From Nymphaea colorata (lineage: Eukaryota; Streptophyta; Magnoliopsida; Nymphaeales; Nymphaeaceae): DNA of 64,000 bases. Numbering within the stretch: the first letter of the stretch is position 1; each line of letters begins with the position of its first letter. This document shows, in pieces, positions 1 to 10,929 of this stretch. Under the pieces are notes generated by a model that did not search any database, had not been told where the DNA came from, and saw nothing but the letters and a program-made list of their open reading frames with translations. The stretch lies in contig NC_045143.1 of NCBI RefSeq assembly GCF_008831285.2, positions 12,633,214 through 12,697,213 of the forward strand, in the 5' to 3' direction. Position numbers and translations under genes: made by a program.

Positions 1-600
1 TTTAAATTATTGAATTTTGAAAGTACTGAAGCAAAAAGTATGACATCCAACAAGAGGTAACTGCAGCAAAAACACCACAACCAAGTAGTATTGTGGAGTG
101 TTGAAATTGCATCCTTGTCGAAATGGCAAGCGTATGTTGAAGATAAAAAATTTACAAAAAGTTTTTTAGCTTCCACAAAGTCTAATTCATAATAAAATTC
201 TATGAAGGCATGATACAAACATAAACTCAATGGAAGTCCTCGGTTGTGTAGCATTTATCAAAATTATTTTTAAAATAATAGGAGGACTTGATGACAAGGG
301 AGAAATTTATATTTATTGACTGTAATGATACTTTAAAGGTCTATCCAACTCCTTCCCCCTCAATTTCAAAGAATCAGTTACTTCAAATAAGTGATTTTTG
401 GTTAAAAATTTGAATGGACCTATGAGACAAGTTAAGTTGAAGCACATGAAAGAATAACAACTCAGATATGTCAAACACTATACAGCTAAAAACGTTCATT
501 ATCCAAGTGATAAAGAATCTAAGAATTTTCCTAAAATGGTCAAAGCTCTTACAGATATCCATAATCCCCATGATTCGACATTATTTTCTTATAACAAAAG
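1..600. other. No gene seen; probable upstream copia remnant
   Basis: AT-rich sequence without an open frame longer than about 60 codons. It lies immediately upstream of the copia reverse-transcriptase remnant on the plus strand and may be older copia polyprotein sequence too decayed to read. No promoter, RNA gene or repeat was recognised. Confidence 0.4.
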
Positions 601-1130
601 CTAACAAAAATAATGTTTGAAAAACTACTATAAATGAAGATATGTCTGAAATTGAAAAACAATGTCTGAGAACTAGTAAATTGAAGAAAAGGAAAATAGT
701 TGGTCTAAATTGGATTTCCAAAATTAATTTGATGAAAATGACTAAGCCTATAAGCACCAAGTAGGTTTCTAGTAAAAGGTCTTTTTTTTTAAAAAAAATT
801 GAATATATTTCAATGAGACTTTTACCATAGTTATAAGAATGAAAACAATCTAAATTGTTCTAACTATTTTAGTTAAATTAAAAATTTGTATATATCAGAT
901 GGATGTAAAATCAACATTTCTTAATGGAGAATTAAAAAAAAAATTTATGTCGCTCTGGTTTTGTGAAAAAGGGGTGTGAAAAAATGTATGCATGTTGAAT
1001 AAAGCTTTATATGGGTTGAAGCAAGCTCTATGAGACGAAATATAAAAATTGACACATATTTTGAAAGGAAGAGGTTTCAAAAAGCGAGAGCAAGCTATCT
1101 TTAAAATGTGAAAAAAATGAAGAAAAAGTT
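600..1130 (+). pseudogene. Ty1/copia reverse transcriptase fragment, decayed
   Basis: Reverse transcriptase would copy element RNA into DNA in the cytoplasmic particle; this remnant cannot. The peptide QMDVKSTFLNGEL is read at about 894-932 and NKALYGLKQAL at about 997-1030. Both are landmark blocks of copia RT (family forms are DVKSAFLNG and LYGLKQAP). Upstream, KIVGLNWISKINL at about 687-725 fits the usual VKWVFKTKLN block. The frame is broken by stops and shifts, and the catalytic YVDD block is missing because LTR-A begins at 1143. The likely history is a copia element that decayed and was then hit by a Ty3-type element. Confidence 0.8.
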
Positions 1131-1224
1131 TAAATTATTTGTTGTTCGCATCCCTAAAAATCTTTTGGTTTTTAGAGTGCTCTAGAAAAATGAAGTTTTA
1201 TTTTGAAATGAGAAAGAAAGGGAT

Positions 1225-1290
1225 TCGCCCGTCGGTAAGATGATTGGCCATTCACAGTGCCTTTACTAGGGGTAATCAATCCAAGTGCTA
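1225..1290 (-). promoter_or_regulatory. Conserved LTR U5 stem-loop, LTR-A copy
   Basis: Block with CGCCCGTCGGTAAG followed by arms GATTG (1242-1246) and CAATC (1277-1281), about 80 bp inside the LTR terminus. It corresponds to the stem-loops in the central element LTRs and in LTR-B. The arms differ in sequence from those copies but still pair. The function is unknown. Confidence 0.55.
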
Positions 1291-2087
1291 TGCTTATCCT
1301 TTATACAATTAGTTTTGGTTTGTGCATCTTTTTTTATTCTAAATGCGGTGCTGAGTCGGACAAAAGATTGAAGATTTAATGTTTCAATATTTTGAGAAAG
1401 TTTTGAAGAATCATTTGATTGATAGTATAAAGCTTTTTTATTTGAAAAATCTTCAATTGGGAAGTCTTTACAAACATTATTTGGAAATATTTGAAGATCA
1501 CCTTTTGAAGTCACTTTAGTGTTCTCTGAAGACTTTGAGGTTTTGCTTTAATTCGGTTACTACCGAGTTAGAGCTCCATCTCACCTTGCTTAAGTTCTTT
1601 TAGAAAGGTGCTTGTAATCATAAGTGATGTTAAGTGAGCGTGAATGCATGAATATATTAGTCCTATATGATTAGAAGGGAATAATTTATTCGTACCATAA
1701 TATTCATATAAAAACATTCTTACCATCACATGCATCTAAGTCTTTCATTTTTGTTTATAAGGTTGACATAAATATTTTTTATGAAAAGAAAAAGTTTTAA
1801 AAATGGAAAGAAGTTGTAGACCATCAAACATGATTCCAATATTAGGTCATTACTTGAGTTTTAATCTTGATGAAATCGGTAAATGAAAGATCATGAGAGA
1901 AAAATGTTCAAAAGAATGAACAAGATGGAAGACTTGATCACAAGAAAAATATGAAGAAAGAGATTTTGAAAATCACAAAACAAAGGATTTAAAAGAGAGA
2001 GTCATATATGAAAGATTGTGAAAAGGAGGTTTAATCAAATAGAAAGGGGAAGGAAATTTAAAGAAGAGAATGAGAGATTTTAAAATG

Positions 2088-2088
<1 letters not shown>

Positions 2089-2153
<65 letters not shown>
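2089..2153. repeat. (TA)n microsatellite in LTR-A
   Basis: About 32 uninterrupted TA units. A TA/CA block lies at the matching place in LTR-B (39.57-39.80 kb), so the repeat is an inherited feature of this LTR family. Confidence 0.95.
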
Positions 2154-2156
<3 letters not shown>

Positions 2157-3329
2157 TATATACATATACAAAAGTTTGTAAAAGACTATGTTAAGTCACA
2201 AAAAGAGAAGGGGAAATAGAGATTCATGTGCACATATACGTATATAAGTTATATATATACGCATACGTCTTCATGAGTCTTAAAATTAAAAAATGACTTG
2301 AAAATATTTGACTTTAACTTTTATTTGGGCCGGAGAGGAACTTGGGCTCATGAAAGAGCCTAAGCTAAGTCTCCAAAGCCTCATTAGAAAGAGTTCTTGC
2401 TTTCGAAAAACTTTTGGAAAACATGATTTCAAATAATTAACATAAAACATTATTATTTTGTTCGTTACAAGGAAATATTTTTTTTCTATCATTGGGTATG
2501 GAAGAAAATCAAACCACATAATAAGACACTCATTAGGGTTCATAATTGGGTGATTAAAAGGAAAATTAAACGCAAGAATGACAAGAAAATGTATATTAAC
2601 ATGTACATATTCGTAGGGTTTTCTCGGGTTGGACAAATCTCAATCACAAAAAAAATCAACATAATAATAATAATAGAGAAGTATCTCATCCCAAACACTC
2701 ATTTTCAACGTTCATTCACATATAAATGGAAGAATCAATTAACTATGCATGAATAATAACCCAAAACAGACATTCAAGAAAGAGTGAACATATTTCAATC
2801 ATAAAATGAAATATCATATCATCTTATCATCTTCCTGGTGCGCTCAAGAATAACTTCTTGACTTCAAAAAGGAGATTTGAGAGCTACCTTATATGGCTAT
2901 AGAGAGATGACGAAGAGAGCAAATAAAGAAAAAAAAAGGATTGGAGTGTGGGTTATATACGTCTAACAAGAATGATTTGGAGTGTGAGTTATATACGTCT
3001 AACAAGAATGATTTTAGGAAAATAAATATCCTTTCTTCGAATGATCCTAGATTCACCGTGAACGAAGCTCCAAGACAATGAATATATTGCTCTAAAAGAT
3101 TTCCTTGTGCTCCCTTGAAGGACAGAAGGGTCGTGAGGGAGTCGTGGTTGCTGCGGTCGCCAGTGACTAGGAAAATTACCCGTGGGATTGCGGTTTGAAT
3201 TCTGAGTGCCACGAGAGGTGTTCGAAGCTGCAAGAGTCACTGGAGATTCCCTTTGAATTCTTAGAAATCTTAAGTTTCACAAGATGATCAAAAGCTATAG
3301 AATCTCTTGTCTATGAGGGTTTAAATAGA

Positions 3330-4120
3330 ATTAGTGAGATCCCCTTCCTGCATGCTGCTGACTGTTGGAGATTTCATGATGTCGCCTGACTGGTGGAGTG
3401 TTGCAATCCACCGATCATCCTCACCGTTCGCGTCGGGAAGCCACGACGTTGCATGCTGGTTGCCCGGTTGCTTGCCGTGCGACACTTCCTGCCACCATGC
3501 TTCCTCTGTGCGTAATTGGAAATACGCTTGCTAGAGGATACTGCCCGATGTTGCAGTCCACTAGTCGTTCACGCCGTGCGTTGGAAATCAACACTACCAC
3601 CCACTGATCGCCTGCTCGGCTGCTGCAGGTAGCATGCTGTATACCTGAAGACGGCTACCTCCATGATTGCTCTGCTTTGTCGCTTGCCAAAATTTTGTGT
3701 AGATGTCTGAGGAAAGCTACTCGGCTGCCGTGTCTGCCTCCACACTTCTGCTGCGCTGGAACTTCAATTGTTAGGGGAAGAAAAGATGCCGACTGAAAGA
3801 ATGAGTGTTGCAGCTTGCCGGTCGTCCACGTCTCTCGAACCACACCACTGCCTACCGCTCGGTCGCTTACCGTATACGCGATGTCATTCGCAATGTTGGA
3901 ACCCTATGCAGTGGTCGCTGTCTGAGATTACAGCAACGTCCGGTGGGATTCTATGCTGTCACCTGCCGGTTGCCTGGTGCCACCGATGGATTCTAGTCCA
4001 ATCGCTGGAAACAGCAGTGGCGGTGGTCCGAAGCTGCCATACGCCCTCTCCTCCTCGTGCGTGGGGGTTAAACGGTCGAACCAGTTTGGTCAACTGTTCC
4101 CTATAGACGACTGGTCGTCT
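3330..4120. other. GC-rich U3 part of LTR-A
   Basis: Much richer in G+C and CpG than its surroundings, with chance open frames on both strands (for example 3334-3534 and 3768-4106) that match no family I recognise. Phrases recur loosely, such as the direct copies of 'cttgccgg/ctgccggttgc' and 'gttgcagtcca/gttgcaatcca', which suggests internal repeats. It sits upstream (in sense) of a TATA-like CTATTTAAA at about 3316-3324, so it is probably U3 promoter sequence, not a gene. Confidence 0.5.
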
Positions 4121-4324
4121 CACCAGGGTTATGCAAAAAACCGGATGGTACAAAAGTTAACATGTCGGGTCTGGGTTTAGACCAGATCTGTTAGCATATA
4201 TCCAATCCAAAAGAAGTATGGGTCTGGGTTTTGGATTTAAATCTCGTGTCTAAAGATGAATTTGGAATTTATGTTTGGGTAAAAAGAATGCAGTCTTTTC
4301 AAAAAATTTTGGGGTGATAACTCA

Positions 4325-4419
4325 TGCCCCTCTTTGTTGCTAAGCCAGTGTAATTCGTGCTTAGTGGCAAAGATTAGCACAACAAATTTTAATCAATGAA
4401 ATTTTTGGCTAACAAAAAT
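4325..4419 (-). mobile_element. Polypurine tract and remnant interior of the LTR-A element
   Basis: In sense the sequence reads AACAAAGAGGGGCA directly before the LTR-A start TGAGTTATCACC. This closely resembles the polypurine tract of the central element. About 80 bp of unrecognised interior follow before plus-strand LTR homology begins. Confidence 0.6.
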
Positions 4420-5334
4420 TAGTTAAAGAAATATAAAATTCCAAAGAAGCAATAAGTGTTAGAATTAAATTCACCAAACCTATTTAATCCAAGTAGGTTT
4501 GACCTGGGTGCACCCAAGTGTGGTGCCAATTTCAGCTAGGCTCAGTCAACCTGAGCTCAGCTCAGCCAAAAGGGTAGGTCTGTTCCACGACCAGATTAGT
4601 CGACAGAAATAGACTTTTACCAGATCGAATCCACTTTGACTAAACTTAGTCAAAATACAATTTAGCTCAATTAAGAGCTTTCATGGCTTAAATTCATTGA
4701 ATTACTTAAACCAAAGTCAAACTACTTGCAAATGAGCTTTGACTTTGGTCAATTGGTCAAATTTGACCAATCTGAACTATTTTGTCTTTCTATGATCAAA
4801 TTGAAATTACAAAACCTAATTTAGGATTTTATGAAAGGCAAATATACATTCGGATTTGTCAAATTCATAAATCAAATATCAAATTGAAATTCAATATTTC
4901 AAACCAAAGTTTCATTCAGTTGAAATCCATCTTCAATCAAGTTATGGATGAAAATACCATTTTCGAACCAAATTTGTCAGAATTTACAAATTTTATTCAA
5001 ATTTAAGTTGAATTGTCATAATTCAATAACATTTAGAGCTTAGTAACTAGGTTTTAACCTAACAAGCTCAATTTCAAACCAAAAATAAATAAATAAATAA
5101 AATAAGGTAAAACCCTGTGCAAAGACATTTTCGTTCAAAATTTTGGTCAAAGTTGGGTAGCTGGGTTTGAACTACGGTTGACCACGCCTAGCCCAGCCCA
5201 CCTAGCTCATGTAAATGAGTTGGGTGTGGTCAATTAGAGCCATTAAATCCCATTTAATTCATTTTACAAGTCAACAAAGTCTTAAGTGAGTTTCCAAGGT
5301 GAGTTAAGAAGGTGGTTGAACTCATCTTCTCCTC

Positions 5335-5342
5335 TATATAAA
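5335..5342 (+). promoter_or_regulatory. TATA box of the plus-strand LTR
   Basis: CTCTATATAAAC matches the plant TATA consensus and occupies the same place as CTATATAAGC in the 3' LTR of the central element. A G/C-rich partly palindromic stretch (CCCCCGTGGC...CAAGGAGGGGG) follows immediately, as in the central element. Confidence 0.75.
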
Positions 5343-5569
5343 CCCCCCCGTGGCAACCAAGGAGGGGGATGAATTTTTGAAGTCTTCATCAAATTGCTAC
5401 AGCCAAGGAGCTAGGAGGGAGAAGCTAAGGAGGAGAAGAAAATTCATCAAAGCCCTCTTCCCCCTCTATCTCATTCTATTCTCTGTTTTCCGTTATTCTC
5501 TATATCGAGTTTGCTAAGTTAGGGTGCTTAAGTGAACCCTTACTTAGAATTTTCGTGGTGAGAAACTCT

Positions 5570-5760
5570 CTCTTCTCTATTGCAAATTCCAGCAAGAAAG
5601 TCATTCTTTCTTTTCTTGCTTTGCTAAGCTCGAATCCAAGCCTCGATTCTTACTTAGGATTCTCTATCTTCTCTACTACAAATTCCAGTAAGAAAGTCAT
5701 TCTTTTTCTTCTTCTTTTGCTAAGCTCAAATCCAAGCATCGATTCTTGCTTAGGATTGCT
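5570..5760 (+). repeat. 96-bp tandem duplication in the LTR leader
   Basis: The segment from 'caaattccagcaagaaagtc' (5583) to 'cttaggatt' repeats with an offset of 96 bp ('caaattccagtaagaaagtc' at 5679). The central element has a single copy at the corresponding place, so this is a private duplication of the plus-strand copy. It also creates the chance open frame at 5555-5779. Confidence 0.8.
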
Positions 5761-6399
5761 TGATTTAGAAAATAAGTGAAGAAGAAGATCAAGCATCAAG
5801 ACCGACCACAAGTTAGGTGATTTTAACCCATTTCTCTTCCATTTCAGCTTCTTGTTAGTTCATTGTAATTTCAGCAATTCACAGGAAGGGGTTATTTTAA
5901 TTTATTTTATGGCTGGGAATGATGTTCAGCTAGGAGAAAAGTCACAAATCAAATGTACATATTAACGCGTGATGCATGCATGAACCAGTTTTTCCAAAAA
6001 TAAATTTATGAATCAAGTTCTAAAAAGGGCCCCAAGGCCACGTCCCTTTCAAAACAACCAGCTTAAAATCATTTTGAACTCCTCACCATGAGAGAATCCC
6101 ACGGTGAGAGAGTGATCTTGCTGCAACATATATGACGAAAAATCCTATTAAAGATGGATGCATTCTCATGAATGTAATCCACCTTTGCATGGCGGAACTA
6201 AGGATAGATCAGCTTGAGCATTCGTTCATCTCTTTCTATTTAAATTCATTTTGTTTCATGCTTTTTCAATTCAATTGATCAAGGGTAGTAGGGGAAATTA
6301 GAAACAAGTTTTCAATGCTTCTATGTAAAAGAACCCAGCCCATGAATCATCATGATTCATGAGTTATGCAATCCCTTGATAAAATTTCATTTTGAAGAG

Positions 6400-6405
6400 T
6401 AAGAC

Positions 6406-6444
<39 letters not shown>

Positions 6445-6446
6445 TG
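6400..6446. repeat. Compound (TA)n(CA)n microsatellite
   Basis: About ten TA units pass directly into about ten CA units inside the plus-strand LTR. The central element has a short TA-rich patch at the matching place (about 21510-21550). Confidence 0.9.
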
Positions 6447-8213
6447 AAATCTCTTGTTAAAAGTCATTTTTCTCTTTTAAAATCAGATTGGAACAAGTTT
6501 CCAAACTAATTTTTAAGAATGAGATTATTTTATTGATTTTCGTGGCACAAAACTATTATATCACTTTCATTTCATCTTAAATTTTCTTTTATTTTGAGCG
6601 ATCTACACGTAAAGTGTATGTAAGTTGCTGAAATCAGACCATTTTTTGCAAGAATTAGCTTCAAAATGTCAAAGTTTATATATTTGAAATGTCAATTTTC
6701 AGTCATAAAGTGGCTATGCTTTTGGGCTGCTGATATCACAAATAAGTTTACATATTTTATGGGCTACTGATCTCATCCATAAATTTTCAGACTTTACATG
6801 AGATTAATCATTCTCCTAAAATAATGTAAAATGTCAACTTTCATTCTCCAAAAAGGAGACCAACTATCCTAAAATCAACCAAAGAAGTTGATGATCCCAC
6901 TATATGAAATCTGAAATTTGAATATGATTGAGGAAAGAAAGTTTTCTAAGCATCATGATCGAAACCCAAAGTGCATATTTGGCACAAAGGGAAATATATT
7001 TTTGAAAGGTGCATTCCTCTTGTTGATTTGAACAATCAATTCGTGAAGAATCAAGTTGATTTCCAAAGACTTGTCGAATTTGTCTAAGAAACATGCTCTC
7101 TCCCTTGGAACCAATGTCTACAATTTTCAGCTATTTAAAGCAACACAAGATCTGATTTTTTTTAGCTATTTTGAAACAGAAGTGGATGTCATCCACGTCT
7201 CCTATCGATTTTAAAAATTGATTTTGGCATCATTTCTATATTTTTCATCATTTTGATAATTTTATGTTAAGTTTCAAGTTTATAGACTGCATCTCTAATT
7301 CACGTGCTTAATAATATAATGAGCACATTTAGAGAAAGTCCTAGATTTTAATTAAAATCAATCTTTATATGTAGATTGTATGATGTGAAATTACAATGAA
7401 TGAATTTTGAGAGATCATGAGAGAGTGAAGAATGAATGTTTCATATGAATGGACTTTGAGAGATTATGAGAGAGAGAAGAATAAATGTCTCATGTAGTTT
7501 CCCTTCCAATTTCATGCATTCACTCTCTCCCAAGGTCAATAGCACCACATGCACTTTCTCAAGAAATTAAGTGATCCAAATTTGAGTTGCAAAAGGTGAC
7601 CAAATCATATTGCAACAAGAATTTGTAAACTTCACTCAACTTCCAAAGAAAATACAAACAATGCACTTATAATCTTAGCTAAAATATGTTTAGAAAACAA
7701 CACATTTTCTAACAATTCCACGAGAGTTGCTCAAATCGTGGAAATCAGTCTAAAATGGGGCGTTGAGAGGAAATTGAGATTTGGAAGCTATTTTTCATCA
7801 AAAGAATGAACTCTACCTAATCAAATCCTAAGTTTCTAATATCTTAGAATAAGTCACATGATTTGGCAAATGAGAATTCAAAATCAATTTTGCTTGTTAA
7901 GGTAACTTAGCTATTTTTCCAAAAATAGATCATCACAATTCCAGCCCAAAAATCATCTTGAGTTCACAACAAAGAACTCAATTTCAATCTTCAAAATCCC
8001 TAATCGTGGATTTCAAAACAAACGACAAAACAAAGGTTTCAAATCAATTTGAAAACCCTCCAATCTTCAAATAACTTTTCAAATCATTTTCCAAAGAATT
8101 TATTTTCAAAAATAAGTCATTTATTCAAGATGAAGTTTGATTCTTGAATCCAAAACTTCAATGCACAAGCATATAGGATTTGCATCAATAACTCCTACAT
8201 GATCTACCAAATG

Positions 8214-9022
8214 ATCATCAAATGGACACAAGTATTTTCTTGCAGCTATAGATTGTTTTACCAAATGGGTCGAAGCAATCACTTTAAAAACAGTTGAAGG
8301 ACGACATGTTAGTATCCTTCATTCACAAAAATCTTTTTTGTAGATTTGGCATCCCACACGATATCATTTCTGACAATGGTACTCATTTTAAAAATGAGAA
8401 AGTGTGCAATCTCTGTCACGAACACAAAATACAACATCACTTTCCTACCTCATATTACCCTCAAGATGGTCAGGCAGAAGCAACCAATAAGATTTGATCT
8501 GTGTCTTAGAAATGACTATTGAAAAAAGCTGATATTGGCACGAGAAAATACACGATGCACTTTGAGCATATCGAACCATAATTCGAACGCCCACCAATGC
8601 TACACCAGTAGAGTTAGTATATGGAACAAAAAATGTCCTTCCATTATATGTCCGAAAACCAGCAATGAAATTTGTTGCGCTCATTGAACTCCCAATTAGC
8701 AAGTATCAAAAAAAGAGACTTGCTCAATTAGACCTCTTAGATGAAAAAATGCTACATAGAGCATGCTGAAGTCTATCACAAGAGAGTTGTCCGATATTAT
8801 GCCGAATTGGTCATTGAAAGAAAATTTCAGGTAAGTGATCTTGTATTAAGATCTACAGTTCCACTCAAGAGTAGACCTAAAGGAAAATGGGCTCCAAACT
8901 GGGAAGGACCATATGTCATCAAAGAGGTTCTACCTCACAATTCTTATCAGCTGATTGACGCTGATGGGGTCGAAATCCTTGATCCAATTAATGCTTTGCA
9001 TCTCAAGAAATTCTATACTTGA
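8214..9022 (+). pseudogene. Tat-type integrase, C-terminal half, broken
   Basis: Integrase would insert element cDNA into the chromosome. Homology to the central integrase starts at about 8214 (TCAAATGGACACAAG) within the catalytic core. Visible blocks are a SDNGTHF segment (second catalytic Asp) near 8365-8390, GQAEATNK (catalytic Glu) near 8470-8495, and a C-terminal GPYVIKEV motif (GPY/F module) near 8905-8930. The frame ends at the stop at 9020-9022. The zinc-binding HHCC domain and first catalytic Asp are deleted. Stops and frameshifts (for example near 8498 and 8740) separate the two longest open pieces, 8294-8497 and 8741-9022. Confidence 0.85.
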
Positions 9023-10009
9023 ATTTGAAATTCAAAATTTTCAAAATAATTGTGCTTTGATAAGCACATTCTTATCAATTTTCAAACTAAGGGGCATAGC
9101 ATCCCTTAGAGAAAGTTTCAAAAATGCATCAAAATTTTCAAACTCAGCCCAAGTCTTGTGGACAACAACAAAGGCATTGGCTTATGAAATTGAGGGATTA
9201 ATGTATAGAAATTAATGTTGCCCCCGACAATTGAGCACTTGTAAAAGTCTAGCATGAGACACTGTAAGAAAAAGCCCTCATGAGCACTTGTAAAGGTCTA
9301 GCATGAGCACTGATTTGGGGGTGAGTGTAGTTGTTCCTTTGGTTCAAAGCTCTGCAATTGCAGGTAGGAATACGACCTATGCTTACACCGTGAAGCTAAA
9401 AAACAACCCATAAACATTTTGCTTATGTTAAATGTCCTAAAGCCTTCTAAGTTCAAGTAATTAAGACTGAGGAGTGTTTTACACTTAGCACCCTAAGACC
9501 AACTGGTCTGGGAGTTACTGACTCAAAGCTCGGTACAAGGGTTCAAAAGAAATCCCAACAGACTTGATATTGCACAAAGCAAGCTACATAAAACCACTAA
9601 AGCTATGGAATTTCGTAGTAGCTTTTGGGGTGATGAGGAATTTCCCCCAAGAGTGAAGAGTAGCTCAGAAAGAAAATCAAATTTAAAATCTAAAGCCAAA
9701 AGGTGAAAAACTAAACAAAAAAAGAGAGAAAAAGCATTTGCCAATGGTTAAGAAGGTGTCAAGGATAAAATTCTCCGAGCATCAAATGCAAAACATTCAC
9801 AATTGTAAAATTTTCCAACCAACATTAATTTCTCTACAATGTCTCCTATGAAATAGAGGAAAATCTTCTTATTTCAGGTCTATGCCAAGCATTCCCCCTC
9901 AAGTGAGGATGGCTCAACATTATTTGAAAAATAGTTTTTTTAAATAATTTGTAAAAATTTGGTGTGTGAGTCTTTTCTATTAAGCAAATTCTTCAACTTG
10001 CTTAACAAC
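9023..10009 (+). other. 3' non-coding region of the plus-strand element
   Basis: Between the integrase stop and the polypurine tract, aligning with 23865-24888 of the central element on the other strand. It contains a conserved block around 'agaccaactggtctgggagttac' (about 9496) whose core AGACCA..TGGTCT is an inverted repeat. The chance open frames here (8955-9215 plus, 9523-9744 minus) are not supported. Confidence 0.65.
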
Positions 10010-10803
10010 AAAGAGGGGCATCGGTTAACACCCTAAATTTTTCCACCCTAGTTGATTGAAGCAATATCAAAAGTTTACAAAAAGAATTGTGAAATATTGC
10101 AATTTCAAAGCCAATTTTGAATCTAAAGAACAATTTAGATCCAAATCATGAATTTGACTCATGACACGAATCCCAAAGCATGATTACAGTCCAAACTAGA
10201 TCCAGATTAGGATTTAGAATCCAAATCCAATTACAAATGTCATTTGGAATCCAAATCCAATTACAAATGCCATTTGAAATCCATATCCGATTGCAAAATT
10301 CAAATTTTGATTTAAATTTGAGAATCAGATTTAATTTGGTCTAGAATGCTATGTGAGACCCAAGTGTGGGCCCCACCTACCTCATGTGGTCAGAAGCCCA
10401 CCCAAGAGGTCACACACCTTTTTTTTCAAAAATATCTTCCCTCAATTAAATAAAAAAATAATTTTCAAAAGGAAATGAATAAAGGTTCATAGGAAAAGAG
10501 AGACATTAACCTCTCTCTCCCTTAGTTAAAGAAAAATCAAATTCCAAAGAAGCAATAAGTGTTAGAATTAAAACTCACCTAACCTACTTAATCCAAGTAG
10601 GTTTGACCTAGGTGCACCCAAGTGTGGCACCAATTTCATCTAGGCTCGGTCAACATGAACTCAGCTCAGTCAAAAGGTAGGTCTGTTCCACGACCAAATT
10701 GGTGGACAGAAATAGATGTTGACCAGATCAAATCCACTTTGACTAAACTCAGTCAAAGTACAATTTATCTCAATTAAGAGCTTTCTTAGCTTAAATTCAT
10801 TGG
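10010..10803 (+). repeat. PPT and truncated 3' LTR of the plus-strand element
   Basis: The polypurine tract AACAAAGAGGGGCATC ends at 10022 and the LTR follows as GGTTAACACCC, with the expected initial TG mutated to GG. Homology to the LTR stops at about 10803, where unrelated minus-strand pol sequence begins. The missing 3.0 kb of LTR marks a deletion or an old recombination junction. Confidence 0.8.
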
Positions 10804-10929
10804 TGCACTGAAATAATAAACTCCGGACATGCATTTGACTTATCTAGAAAATGTGCCCACATAAAAATCATTGTCTATCACAATTTCATTTGCTGGGAGA
10901 AATGTACCAACTAATTTACTACTGATTAA

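Larger units (their letters stand above)
1143..4324 (-). mobile_element. LTR-A, Tat-like LTR (3' LTR with PPT on its right)
   Basis: An LTR of about 3.2 kb in minus orientation. On the plus strand it begins TGTTCGCATCCC, the same terminus as the central element (TGTTCGCACCCC), and it ends GGTGATAACTCA. In sense this gives TGAGTTATCACC at the start. A polypurine-like tract (sense CAAAGAGGGGCA) abuts at 4325, so this is the 3' LTR copy. It aligns along its length with LTR-B at 38.7-41 kb, including the U5 hairpin, a TA/CA microsatellite block and a segment near 2300-2400. I see no target duplication, and the interior to the right was replaced at about 4420 by another element. Confidence 0.7.
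4420..8213 (+). repeat. 5' LTR remnant of the plus-strand element
   Basis: Aligns with the reverse complement of 20200-23400 over most of its length. The segment 'gaagcaataagtgttagaatt' at about 4447 recurs in the 3' LTR at about 10548. It lacks the first roughly 400 bp and the terminal roughly 190 bp of the LTR, including the U5 stem-loop. Homology ends at about 8213, where integrase sequence begins without a primer site. Confidence 0.8.
4420..10803 (+). mobile_element. Internally deleted Tat/Ogre-like element, plus strand
   Basis: A relative of the element at 20022-37019 in the opposite orientation. It consists of a 5' LTR lacking both ends (about 4420-8213), the C-terminal half of integrase (8214-9022), a 3' non-coding region (9023-10009), a polypurine tract and the first 780 bp of the 3' LTR (10023-10803). 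Everything from primer site through the first half of integrase is missing at one junction near 8213. Left and right ends are truncated, so no target duplication can be scored. It is clearly more diverged than the two LTRs of the central element are from each other. Confidence 0.85.

Noticed and set aside
3768-4106. 112-codon Cys/Ser-rich ORF in the GC-rich zone
   Set aside because: Overlaps open frames on both strands, matches no family and lies in an LTR U3.
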